Source of the DNA: Bacteroides intestinalis
Lineage (GTDB): Bacteria; Bacteroidota; Bacteroidia; Bacteroidales; Bacteroidaceae
Length of the DNA stretch: 64,000 nt
NCBI RefSeq assembly: GCF_003464595.1
Contig: NZ_QRZF01000018.1
Location: 62,001-126,000, forward strand
Direction: 5' to 3'
Both the position numbers and the translations under genes were made by a program. Below the pieces are notes generated by a model that was not told the DNA's origin, ran no database searches, and saw only the letters and a program-made list of their open reading frames with translations. Shown in pieces: positions 16,198 to 24,923 of the stretch (the first letter of the stretch is position 1; each line of letters opens with the position of its first letter).

Positions 16198-19100
16198 ATG
16201 AAGAAACTTATTGCTTACATTGCCCTTAGTTTCGCGGCAATAACCAGCTATGCAACCACTCCCCTCTGGATGCGTGACGTACAGATCTCACCTGACGGAA
16301 CAGAAATCGTATTTTGTTATAAGGGAGACATCTACAAAGTGCCTGCCAAAGGCGGAACAGCTACACAACTCACTACGCAAGACTCTTACGAATGTACTCC
16401 GATATGGTCACCGGATGGCAAACAGATAGCCTTTGCAAGCGACAGGAACGGGAATTTCGATATCTTCATCATGCCGGCAAATGGGGGAACAGCCCAGCGA
16501 CTGACTACTCATTCAGCTACTGAACTACCCTCCGCTTTTACCCCGGACGGCAAATATATTTTATTCTCAGCATCTATTCAGGACCCGGCAAGCAGCGCCC
16601 TCTTTCCTTCAGCCGCCATGACTGAACTCTACAAAGTTCCTTCAGTCGGCGGACGCACCGAACAAGTACTGGGCACTCCTGCCGAAGCGGTATGTTTCGA
16701 TAAGTCCGGTAACCGCTTTTTCTATCAGGACCGCAAGGGAGGTGAAAACGAATGGAGAAAGCACCATACTTCTTCCATCACCCGCGATGTATGGATGTAC
16801 GATACCAAAACAGGTTCACACACCAACCTTACCCAGCACGCAGGTGAAGACCGCAATCCGATAGTATCACCGGATGGACAAACCGTCTACTTCCTGAGCG
16901 AACGTAATGGCAGCTCATTCAACGTATATTCTTTCCCGGTTTCGCAACCCCAATCGATAAAAACAATTACCAGCTTTAAAACCCATCCCGTACGTTTCCT
17001 TTCAATGAGTAACAACGGCACCTTGTGCTATGGATATGATGGTGAGATTTATACCCAGCAGGAAGGCTCGAATCCCCGGAAGATAAATGTAGAAATCATT
17101 CGTGACGACCAGCCACAAATAGCTTATCTGAAATATCCGGATAGAGCAACCTCCGCCACAGTTTCACCGGACGGCAAGCAGATTGCTTTCACTGTACGCG
17201 GTGAAGTATTCGTAACATCGACAGACTATACCACCACCAAACAGATTACACATACGGCAGCAGAGGAAGATGGTCTCTCGTTTGCCCCGGACAACCGGAC
17301 GCTGGCCTATGCCAGTGAACGCAGTGGTAACTGGCAAATTTATCTGGCTAAAATAGTTCGAGAAGAAGATCCGAATTTTCCGAATGCAACTTTAATAAAG
17401 GAAGAGGTATTATTGCCTTCTACCACCGTAGAACGTTCGCACCCGCAATTCTCACCCGATGGTAAGGAACTGGCCTTCATTGAAGACCGCAACCGCCTGA
17501 TGGTACTCAACCTGGAAACCAAGAAAGTACGCCGGATCACCGACGGTTCTACCTGGTACAGCACAGGCGGAGGGTTCGACTATGCATGGTCTCCGGACAG
17601 CAAGTGGTTCACATTGGAATTTATCGGAAACAAGCATGATCCATATTCGGATATAGGTCTGGTCAGTGCACAAGGCAATGGCGAGATCATCAACCTGACC
17701 AATAGCGGATACAGCAGCGGTTCACCCAGTTTTGCGCTCGATGGCAATGCCATTCTTTTCACTACCGAACGCTACGGTATGCGTGCACATGCTTCATGGG
17801 GTTCGCTGGACGATGCTATGTTAGTATTCCTGAATCAGGATGCATACGACAAATTCAGCCTGAGCAAAGAAGACTACGAACTATATAAAGAAGCAAACTC
17901 CGACCGGAAAAAGGTTGCCGCAAAGGACAGTAGTAAGGTAAAGGATGTCGTGGTGGAATTGAAAAACATAGAAGACCGCATCGTGCGCCTGACACCAAAC
18001 TCATCGAATATGGGAAGTACTCTCATCTCCAAAGACGGAAAAACTCTCTATTATCTGGCCAGTACCGAAAGCGGTCGTAACTTATGGAAGATGGATCTGA
18101 ACAAAAAAGAGACCAAGTTGCTCCATAAAGTAGATGCCGGCTGGACCTCTCTGGAAATGGATAAAGAAGGAAAGACTCTCTTCATTCTGAACGGTAAGAA
18201 TATGCAGAAAATGAACATGGCTTCCAATGACCTGAAACCCATTAAATATCTTGCCCAAGTAAAACTGGATCTGGCCGCCGAACGCGAATACATGTTCGAC
18301 CATGTATACAAGCAACAGCAGAAGCGTTTCTATAATACCAACATGCACGGGGTCAATTGGGACGCCATGACGGCTGCTTATCGCAAGTTCCTGCCACACA
18401 TTGATAATAACTATGACTTCGCCGAACTATTGAGTGAATGGCTGGGCGAATTGAACGTCTCCCATACCGGAGGCCGTTTCTATCCGGACGGACAAAGTGA
18501 ACCGACAGCCAGTCTGGGACTACTTTTTGACTGGAATTACCAGGATAAAGGAATGCTCATCGCTGAAGTGATAGAAAAGGGGCCGTTCGACAAGGCCACT
18601 ACAAAGGTGAAAGCCGGTGTCGTTATTGAAAAGATCGACGGTAAAGAGATCACTCCCGAAGCCGATTATTATGTGCTTCTCAATGACAAGGTAAAAAAGA
18701 AAACACTTGTTTCATTGTACGATCCCAAAACGAAAGAACGTTGGGAAGAGGTAGTAATCCCTATCAGAGACAGTGAACTCAGTACATTACTTTACGAACG
18801 CTGGGTTAAGCAACGTGCAGCAGACGTTGAGAAATGGTCGAACGGTAAACTGGGATACGTGCACATCAAATCAATGGGTGATGACAGCTTCCGTTCCATC
18901 TACTCGGACATTTTAGGAAAATACAACAACTGTGAAGGTATTGTCATCGACACCCGTTTCAACGGAGGTGGTCGTCTGCATGAAGATATAGAGATACTGT
19001 TCAGTGGCAAGAAATACTTCACACAGGTGGTTCGCGGCCGTGAAGCCTGCGATATGCCGAGCCGCCGCTGGAACAAGCCTTCCATCATGCTGACGTGCGA

Positions 19101-19398
19101 GGCCAACTATTCCAATGCACACGGTACACCGTGGGTATACAGCCATCAGCAACTGGGCAAGCTGGTAGGTATGCCTGTGCCGGGCACTATGACCAGCGTA
19201 TCATGGGAGCGCTTGCAAGATCCGACACTGGTATTCGGCATTCCTGTGATTGGTTACCGCCTGCCCGATGGCAGTTATCTGGAGAATACGCAGTTGGAAC
19301 CGGATGTAAAAGTAGCCAATTCGCCCGAAACAATCGTGAAAGGTGAAGATACACAATTGAAAGTAGCAGTAGAAGAATTATTGAAAGAACTGCAATAG
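16198..19398 (+). CDS. Tricorn-like S41 protease with beta-propeller
   Basis: A 1066-residue exported protease. The start at 16198 gives a signal peptide (MKKLIAYIALSFAAITSYA). Residues about 25-680 hold many TolB/Tricorn-type propeller repeats (ISPDGTEIVF, WSPDGKQIAFASDRNGNFDIF, FSPDGKELAF). Then come a helical part, a PDZ domain (about 765-850) and an S41 protease domain (about 880-1066) with GYVHIKSMGDDSF and GIVIDTRFNGGG. A candidate nucleophile region is EANYSNAHG, and the oxyanion and charge-relay residues are not proven here. It should degrade peptides in the periplasm. It stands alone; a hairpin terminator follows. Confidence 0.92.
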   Translation: MKKLIAYIALSFAAITSYATTPLWMRDVQISPDGTEIVFCYKGDIYKVPAKGGTATQLTTQDSYECTPIWSPDGKQIAFASDRNGNFDIFIMPANGGTAQRLTTHSATELPSAFTPDGKYILFSASIQDPASSALFPSAAMTELYKVPSVGGRTEQVLGTPAEAVCFDKSGNRFFYQDRKGGENEWRKHHTSSITRDVWMYDTKTGSHTNLTQHAGEDRNPIVSPDGQTVYFLSERNGSSFNVYSFPVSQPQSIKTITSFKTHPVRFLSMSNNGTLCYGYDGEIYTQQEGSNPRKINVEIIRDDQPQIAYLKYPDRATSATVSPDGKQIAFTVRGEVFVTSTDYTTTKQITHTAAEEDGLSFAPDNRTLAYASERSGNWQIYLAKIVREEDPNFPNATLIKEEVLLPSTTVERSHPQFSPDGKELAFIEDRNRLMVLNLETKKVRRITDGSTWYSTGGGFDYAWSPDSKWFTLEFIGNKHDPYSDIGLVSAQGNGEIINLTNSGYSSGSPSFALDGNAILFTTERYGMRAHASWGSLDDAMLVFLNQDAYDKFSLSKEDYELYKEANSDRKKVAAKDSSKVKDVVVELKNIEDRIVRLTPNSSNMGSTLISKDGKTLYYLASTESGRNLWKMDLNKKETKLLHKVDAGWTSLEMDKEGKTLFILNGKNMQKMNMASNDLKPIKYLAQVKLDLAAEREYMFDHVYKQQQKRFYNTNMHGVNWDAMTAAYRKFLPHIDNNYDFAELLSEWLGELNVSHTGGRFYPDGQSEPTASLGLLFDWNYQDKGMLIAEVIEKGPFDKATTKVKAGVVIEKIDGKEITPEADYYVLLNDKVKKKTLVSLYDPKTKERWEEVVIPIRDSELSTLLYERWVKQRAADVEKWSNGKLGYVHIKSMGDDSFRSIYSDILGKYNNCEGIVIDTRFNGGGRLHEDIEILFSGKKYFTQVVRGREACDMPSRRWNKPSIMLTCEANYSNAHGTPWVYSHQQLGKLVGMPVPGTMTSVSWERLQDPTLVFGIPVIGYRLPDGSYLENTQLEPDVKVANSPETIVKGEDTQLKVAVEELLKELQ

Positions 19399-19410
19399 AT
19401 AGGGATTATT

Positions 19411-19442
19411 AAGGAGCCAGACTATGAATTTGGCTCCTTTTT
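19411..19442 (+). terminator. Terminator of the Tricorn-like gene
   Basis: AAGGAGCCA (19411-19419) pairs with TGGCTCCTT (19431-19439) and runs into TTTTT. Confidence 0.8.
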
Positions 19443-19445
19443 CCG

Positions 19446-19453
19446 TACCTTTG
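19446..19453 (+). promoter_or_regulatory. -7 box for the AspT/YidE-type transporter
   Basis: TACCTTTG, 26 bp before the ATG at 19480, right after the terminator of the gene before. Confidence 0.55.
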
Positions 19454-19479
19454 CGGCAAAATCAACAAATTCTAAATTC

Positions 19480-21075
19480 ATGTTTGCTGACTTACTCAAT
19501 TCCTCCTATTTCGCCCTCTTCCTCATCGTCGCATTGGGCTTCATGCTGGGAAAAATCAAAATCAAAGGTTTATCGCTGGATGTTTCCGCAGTTATTTTCA
19601 TTGCTCTTCTCTTTGGACACTTCGGTGTAGTTATTCCTAAAGAATTAGGAAACTTCGGATTGGTACTTTTCATCTTTACTATCGGTATTCAAGCCGGTCC
19701 CGGTTTCTTCGACTCGTTCCGAAGTAAAGGTAAGACCCTAATCATAATCACCATGCTGATTATTTGCTCGGCTTCCCTTACTGCTGTTGGGCTTAAATAC
19801 CTTTTCGACATCGATACCCCCAGTGTAGTAGGCTTAATAGCCGGAGCACTGACCAGTACACCAGGGCTTGCCGTAGCCATCGACAGTACAAATTCTCCGT
19901 TGGCATCCATTTCCTACGGTATCGCTTATCCGTTTGGAGTTATCGGTGTGATCCTGTTTGTAAAGTTGCTTCCCCGTATTATGCGCATTGACTTGGATAA
20001 GGAAGCACGCCGACTGGAAAAAGAACGTCGCGGACAGTTTCCCGAATTGACAACCTGTATTTATCGCGTCACAAACCCTGCCGTATTCAACCGTAGCCTG
20101 ATGCAAATCAATGCACGTGCCATGACAGGGGCTGTTATTTCACGTCATAAACACGATGATGTTATTTCCATCCCTACAGCTCAGACGGTGTTACATGAAG
20201 ACGATTACATACAGGCAGTAGGTAGTGAAGAAGCTCTGAACCAACTTTCGGTCTTAGTTGGAGAACGCGAAGAAGGTGAATTGCCTTTGGTAGATACTCA
20301 GGAAATAGAATCCTTATTACTGACCAAAAAGGATATGATTAATAAACAGTTGGGGGATTTGAACCTGATGAAAAACTTCGGATGTACGGTAACACGTGTC
20401 CGTCGAAGCGGTATCGACCTGTCTCCGTCACCGGATTTAACTCTGAAATTCGGCGATAAACTGATGGTGGTAGGAGAAAAAGAAGGGCTTAAAGGATTGG
20501 CCCGCTTACTGGGAAACAATGCTAAAAAGCTATCTGATACAGACTTCTTCCCTATTGCAATGGGTATTGTTTTGGGAGTACTGTTCGGCAAACTGAATAT
20601 TACTTTCCCCGGTGGTTTATCTTTCTCTCCGGGATTAACGGGCGGTATTTTGATTGTAGCTCTGTTCTTAAGTGCAATTGGTAAGACAGGACCTATTCTG
20701 TGGTCTATGTCCGGACCTGCTAACCAATTATTGCGTCAGTTGGGATTGTTGCTTTTCCTTGCCGAAGTCGGCACCTCGGCTGGTACCAATCTTGTAGCAA
20801 CTTTCCAGGAAAGCGGCTGGCTGCTATTTGGAGTAGGTGCTGCTATTACGCTGGTACCTATGTTAGTAGCTGTGTTTGTTGGGGTGTTTGTCTTCAAAAT
20901 CAGTATACTCGACTTATTGGGAACCATCACCGGTGGTATGACCAGTACTCCGGGACTTGCAGCGGCAGACTCTATGACTGACAGTAACATTCCGAGTGTA
21001 GCTTATGCCACGGTTTATCCTATTGCAATGGTATTCCTTATACTGTTTATCCAGATTATTGCAACTATGGTTTAA
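19480..21075 (+). CDS. AspT/YidE/YbjL-type membrane transporter
   Basis: A 531-residue inner-membrane protein with the duplicated AspT/YidE fold. A first block of membrane helices (1-165) contains GLIAGALTSTPGLAVAID. A cytosolic centre holds two RCK-C (TrkA-C) domains (about 200-275 and 285-365). A second membrane block (365-531) contains GTITGGMTSTPGLAAADS. The repeated T-S-T-P-G-L motif marks the two halves. Family members exchange carboxylates such as aspartate and alanine; the substrate here is not shown by the sequence. It has its own promoter, with no partner gene beside it. Confidence 0.88.
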   Translation: MFADLLNSSYFALFLIVALGFMLGKIKIKGLSLDVSAVIFIALLFGHFGVVIPKELGNFGLVLFIFTIGIQAGPGFFDSFRSKGKTLIIITMLIICSASLTAVGLKYLFDIDTPSVVGLIAGALTSTPGLAVAIDSTNSPLASISYGIAYPFGVIGVILFVKLLPRIMRIDLDKEARRLEKERRGQFPELTTCIYRVTNPAVFNRSLMQINARAMTGAVISRHKHDDVISIPTAQTVLHEDDYIQAVGSEEALNQLSVLVGEREEGELPLVDTQEIESLLLTKKDMINKQLGDLNLMKNFGCTVTRVRRSGIDLSPSPDLTLKFGDKLMVVGEKEGLKGLARLLGNNAKKLSDTDFFPIAMGIVLGVLFGKLNITFPGGLSFSPGLTGGILIVALFLSAIGKTGPILWSMSGPANQLLRQLGLLLFLAEVGTSAGTNLVATFQESGWLLFGVGAAITLVPMLVAVFVGVFVFKISILDLLGTITGGMTSTPGLAAADSMTDSNIPSVAYATVYPIAMVFLILFIQIIATMV

Positions 21076-21102
21076 GTCCAACAAATATAGACTTGATTAA
21101 AT

Positions 21103-21138
21103 GATTTCATTTCAATATAAAAGGTGAAATCATTTTTT
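21103..21138 (+). terminator. Terminator of the transporter gene
   Basis: AATGATTTCA pairs with TGAAATCATT and runs into TTTTTTATTTTT. Confidence 0.75.
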
Positions 21139-21231
21139 ATTTTTATACCGATTGTTTGTCTTGATTTATCAACGTCAAAAGAGGTTTTTGTAACTAATTG
21201 GTTATCAGCAACCTTATAATAACCTTATCTC

Positions 21232-21319
21232 AGTATAGGACTGAGGTACCCTAAGTATGATACTGAGATACCCTAAGTATACGACTGAAGTACCCTCAAT
21301 ATACGACTATGCCTCGAAT
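21232..21319. repeat. Array C: four tandem units, exact 22-bp period
   Basis: Units begin at 21232, 21254, 21276 and 21298. The first three share AGTATnnnACTGAnnTACCCT; the fourth is diverged. The dyad CAGT-N5-ACTG is clear in the first copy (21231-21243) and partial in the next two. Read on the minus strand the units contain TTCAGTCGTATACTTAGGGT, which matches array D at 42.5 kb. The array lies in the 391-bp gap between two convergent genes, outside both terminators. Confidence 0.85.
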
Positions 21320-21395
21320 ATTAAATTATTGTAAGGAATTAGTATTATATCAAGCATTTATATACTAAAACTACGATTCGAGTTGGATGCACAAA

Positions 21396-21439
21396 AAATA
21401 GGTTTCTGCCATTCATCAAGTCCGGACAGAAACCTATTT
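21396..21439 (-). terminator. Terminator of the LruC lipoprotein gene
   Basis: AAATAGGTTTCTG pairs perfectly with CAGAAACCTATTT (13 bp). On the minus strand it runs into TTTTTT. Confidence 0.85.
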
Positions 21440-21466
21440 ACTTCAACTAAAGGAACTTTTTCTATT

Positions 21467-22891
21467 TTACTCCATGTAGACCATATCGTCCTTTCTCTCA
21501 CCTTTATACCAATCAGTATATGATTTGCATCCACTATCAGCCCACTTCGTATACATAGGATAAGCCTCATCAATCCGGATATTCTCCAAGCACCATTTGA
21601 AATCAACTGATGGAATTTCAAGTACATTCGGGAAATCAGCACTATGTACATTATAAGAATTAAGATCAAAAGTAGCCTTTCCGTTATTCAGCATCGGAAT
21701 GTATTCACTAGCTTTCGGTAAGGTTATCTGAATGACCTCAGTTTCCACCCTTGAAGAACCTTTACGCACATTCATATAACCAGTCAGATTTTCAACATAG
21801 ATCTTACCATTGATTCCAAAACTATTATTGAAATTTGCTCCTGTTGCCATAACCTGAATATAGGCCAACACCTCATTCTTAATATTGGCGGACTCCTCAA
21901 TACGGAACCTCACTACAACATCGTTAAAGTCATAGTCTCCCTGGCTGGGATAGTTGTCCTCAAACAACCACATTCCTTGCCATACAATCTTAGACGGATC
22001 CAGTTCCGGAACCGGAATTTCAATTTCAGGTTTCAAAGTCGGAGTCGATTCGATCAGACACAGCAGGTCGTTGTAATCCTGATCAAACCATCCACTTGGA
22101 ATTTGATCTTCCATACCCAATGTCTGATACTCCTTACCACCAAACACCAGTGTTCTGATAACTCCTGACGTCAGCAATATATCGTTATGCCCCAGATTAA
22201 ATCTCGGAGTTGAATACCGATAAAGACCTGACGAATACGAGCAGGCAAAGCCTATCTTGCAATTGGTAAATTTACCAAGCGCTATCTTTGAACCAATCGT
22301 TTGGGTTCCATCAAATACAAGTTTCATATCCAGATCTCGATAGTCATTGACCTCATCTGTATAGGTATAATAGTACAAACTGTTATTGAGATGAGCACCA
22401 CCATTACCCACATAAGTAATCCAGACTTCAGTCTCCTCACTTCCAACTATCAAATCGGAACACTCAGTATAGCAATCACTTGGCGTATTCCTAATCCCTT
22501 CCGGATAAAAATTATTGATAGCTGTAATCAACGCATCACTCAGCTCGCTCTCAGCTCTCGTAACACCTTTATTTACAACAATATCCCCCTTCGAATAGGT
22601 GGACATCTGACCATTCATCAACAGATATAACTTATCTGTAGCTTTAGGAATTCTGACAGTTTCCGTAAACGGAGCATAGCCAATCAAAATTGGTTCTCCT
22701 ACCAGATGACCATCCACATAAGGATCACCGACATAGAGCAGGCAGCGAGTATTTTCCGTAGTATTAACACTCACGCTAATTTCATCAACCAAAGAGAAGT
22801 CTTTGCCAGCCTCCGGTTCCTGATAAGAATTCTTCACTTCGCATGACAGCAACGCAAAAATACCTACAAATAACAATAATAACTTCTTCAT
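21467..22891 (-). CDS. LruC domain-containing lipoprotein
   Basis: A 474-residue lipoprotein: the signal ends FALLSC, with cysteine at 17. The middle carries DQIPSGWFDQDYNDLLCLIE and the C-terminal half carries WLFEDNYPSQGDYDFNDVVV, the acidic D-x-D-x-N-D pattern typical of the LruC/DUF4842 domain and probably calcium-binding. In Bacteroidales such proteins sit on the cell surface; the exact role is unknown. It has its own promoter (22935-22942) and terminator, and diverges from the FMN_bind-nitroreductase gene. Confidence 0.88.
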   Translation of the reverse strand: MKKLLLLFVGIFALLSCEVKNSYQEPEAGKDFSLVDEISVSVNTTENTRCLLYVGDPYVDGHLVGEPILIGYAPFTETVRIPKATDKLYLLMNGQMSTYSKGDIVVNKGVTRAESELSDALITAINNFYPEGIRNTPSDCYTECSDLIVGSEETEVWITYVGNGGAHLNNSLYYYTYTDEVNDYRDLDMKLVFDGTQTIGSKIALGKFTNCKIGFACSYSSGLYRYSTPRFNLGHNDILLTSGVIRTLVFGGKEYQTLGMEDQIPSGWFDQDYNDLLCLIESTPTLKPEIEIPVPELDPSKIVWQGMWLFEDNYPSQGDYDFNDVVVRFRIEESANIKNEVLAYIQVMATGANFNNSFGINGKIYVENLTGYMNVRKGSSRVETEVIQITLPKASEYIPMLNNGKATFDLNSYNVHSADFPNVLEIPSVDFKWCLENIRIDEAYPMYTKWADSGCKSYTDWYKGERKDDMVYME

Positions 22892-22934
22892 ACTTTATTT
22901 ATAAAACGAACATATTTAGCACATTATTCCTACG

Positions 22935-22942
22935 CAAACATA
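22935..22942 (-). promoter_or_regulatory. -7 box for the LruC gene
   Basis: TATGTTTG on the minus strand, 43 bp before the ATG. Confidence 0.5.
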
Positions 22943-23105
22943 CAGTATTTACAACTAATAAACAAATTAAAGACTAATAAAATCAAATAAATGAAATCAT
23001 CCTAAAAGCACATCATATAATGCAAAGCTCACACAAAACAGAAATATATCAACATTAACTATCTATTACTTTTATGATAAATAAAGCAAAACCACCCACT
23101 ACTTT

Positions 23106-23121
23106 TAGCAAGTACTTGCTA
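23106..23121. promoter_or_regulatory. Perfect 16-bp palindrome over the -33 region (candidate operator)
   Basis: TAGCAAGTACTTGCTA is its own reverse complement. It covers TTG 23116-23118, the likely -33 box of the nitroreductase-fusion promoter, so a dimeric regulator bound here should block transcription. Confidence 0.55.
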
Positions 23122-23147
23122 TTTTCAACAAAATTCCCCTAAATTTG
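23116..23147 (+). promoter_or_regulatory. Promoter of the FMN_bind-nitroreductase gene
   Basis: TTG at 23116-23118, a 21-bp spacer and TAAATTTG at 23140-23147; the ATG is 25 bp further on. Confidence 0.6.
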
Positions 23148-23172
23148 CATACGATATAAATACCAACTAAAT

Positions 23173-24414
23173 ATGAAAACATTGAAAGTCCAAACCATCA
23201 TAAGCCTGACAACTTGCTTTTTCCTGATTCTGGCAGTTACTATTTGTAAGGGAAACAAGTTCGGGAGCATTCTCTCCGATGAGAAAAATGCAACAGAAAA
23301 CTCTACAGGAGCTTCCGATATATTACGGCATACGGATGAAGGAGTACAGATAATATCTACCCGGCAAATAACGAAAGATATCAACGGATATGGAGGAAAT
23401 GTCCCTCTTGAAATCTATATGCAGGATAACCGCATTACAAAAGTGGTGGCATTGGAAAACTCTGAAACACCCAGCTACTTTGCCAAGGTACGAAACAGTG
23501 ACCTGCTGCAACAATGGAATAATCTATCACCGGAAGAAGCAATCAATAAAGAAGTAGACGGAATATCCGGAGCTACAGAGTCTTCGGTAGCTATTATCCA
23601 ATCCATCCACAGGGCAATGGAATATGCAAAGGAACATTCGGCCGACAAGCCTGCAACTGCTTTCAGTTTTGACTGGATACTTTTCCTGGGTTTACTGGCA
23701 GGTATTGCACTGTGCACCCTGATTATTGTATATTTCTCCAGAAAGCCTAAAGGACAAATGACACAATATGTACTGAACACTTTCAGTCTTGCCTTGGTTA
23801 TAGTAGTAACTGCATTATCTATTCAACCGAGACCAAATCAACCTAATAAGATGGAGGAACCTATTATGAAACAAGATGATAAACTTTCCGTTCTTGAAGC
23901 CATACATGCAAGAACCAGTATCCGCTCTTATCAACCACAAGAAGTAGAGGATGAAAAAATAGAGCAGCTGTTAAGAGCTGCCATGGCTGCTCCCACAGCA
24001 ACCAATAAACAACCTTGGGCTTTCATTGTCATCAGGGATAAAGAGATTCTAAACGAATTGAGTTCTACCCTTCCTTATACCAAAATGGCAAAGGATGCTC
24101 CACTGGCCATCGTAGTATGTGGAGATTTAAATAAAGCTATCAGTGGTGCAGGTATGGAGTACTGGGTACAAGATGCTTCGGCTGCAACAGAAAACTTACT
24201 GCTGGCTGCACAAGGTTTAGGATTAGGGGCCGTATGGTCAGGAGTTTACCCTATGGAAGAACGGGTAAAAGAAGTACAGAAAATACTCCTATTACCTAAA
24301 GATATCATTCCTCTGAACGTAATTCCAATCGGTTATCCGACCGAGAATCCACTTCCGAAAGATAAATGGAAACCGGAAAATATTCATTATAACCGCTGGA
24401 CAGAGAGCAAATAA
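23173..24414 (+). CDS. FMN_bind domain - membrane helices - nitroreductase fusion
   Basis: A 413-residue protein with two flavin domains. Residues 8-25 are a membrane helix. Residues about 55-150 are an FMN_bind domain (RnfG/NqrC-like) with D129-G-I-S-G-A-T135, the motif at which ApbE attaches FMN to threonine. Helices follow at 166-187 and 198-217, separated by the basic RKPKGQ loop. Residues 238-413 are a nitroreductase (ARTSIRSYQPQEV, AAPTATNKQPWAF, GLGLGAVWSGVYP). Helix count and the basic loop place both flavin domains outside the cytosol, with a short cytosolic loop. It could move electrons from a membrane donor to an outer substrate. The donor and substrate are unknown; no apbE is in the window. 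Confidence 0.85.
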   Translation: MKTLKVQTIISLTTCFFLILAVTICKGNKFGSILSDEKNATENSTGASDILRHTDEGVQIISTRQITKDINGYGGNVPLEIYMQDNRITKVVALENSETPSYFAKVRNSDLLQQWNNLSPEEAINKEVDGISGATESSVAIIQSIHRAMEYAKEHSADKPATAFSFDWILFLGLLAGIALCTLIIVYFSRKPKGQMTQYVLNTFSLALVIVVTALSIQPRPNQPNKMEEPIMKQDDKLSVLEAIHARTSIRSYQPQEVEDEKIEQLLRAAMAAPTATNKQPWAFIVIRDKEILNELSSTLPYTKMAKDAPLAIVVCGDLNKAISGAGMEYWVQDASAATENLLLAAQGLGLGAVWSGVYPMEERVKEVQKILLLPKDIIPLNVIPIGYPTENPLPKDKWKPENIHYNRWTESK

Positions 24415-24424
24415 AAAGAAGCAA

Positions 24425-24814
24425 TTATTCATCCATATCATCCAGATGTATTTCCAAAGCCTTCACCGAAATATAAATCTCGTATACAGAAATAGCCAGA
24501 GAAATAATCAATAGCACCATTGCCAATCCAAAAATATAGATGGATACAAGATAGAGCTGTATATAAATAAAGAACATACTTACAACACACAGCAACAAAC
24601 TGCCTGTTCCCGTCACCTGCATGGCACGTGTCAGATACAGGCGTTTACGAAGATTTGCGATCTGTGCGGCGGTTACTGACGAATGATTTCCCCGATACTG
24701 TTCCTTCAATGTACGTACCAATTGGGCATACGACATGAACCGATTGGTATAAGCCAGCATAATCAATGAAATTGCCGAAAACAGCAAAGCGGGAGTCGTT
24801 AAATCTATTTCCAT
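24425..24814 (-). CDS. DUF2721 family membrane protein
   Basis: A 129-residue protein with three hydrophobic stretches (about 7-25, 66-86 and 90-112) and the family pattern PALLFSAISLIMLAYTNRF followed by a charged loop with LKEQYRGNHSS and LRKRLYLTRAMQ. Bacterial DUF2721 proteins have no known function. It ends 10 bp from the stop of the convergent fusion gene and has its own promoter (24849-24856), so it is not clearly tied to the HTCS gene upstream. Confidence 0.8.
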   Translation of the reverse strand: MEIDLTTPALLFSAISLIMLAYTNRFMSYAQLVRTLKEQYRGNHSSVTAAQIANLRKRLYLTRAMQVTGTGSLLLCVVSMFFIYIQLYLVSIYIFGLAMVLLIISLAISVYEIYISVKALEIHLDDMDE

Positions 24815-24848
24815 ATTTTCTATTTCCTTAAAAGAGTTCAGTTGAAAG

Positions 24849-24856
24849 CAAAACTA
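24849..24856 (-). promoter_or_regulatory. -7 box for the DUF2721 gene
   Basis: TAGTTTTG on the minus strand, 34 bp before the ATG. Confidence 0.45.
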
Positions 24857-24923
24857 CAAAAAAACTTTGTTTTTCTATCCTTATAGAATAGAAAAGGATA
24901 GAATTCACTAAAACTTACTTTTA

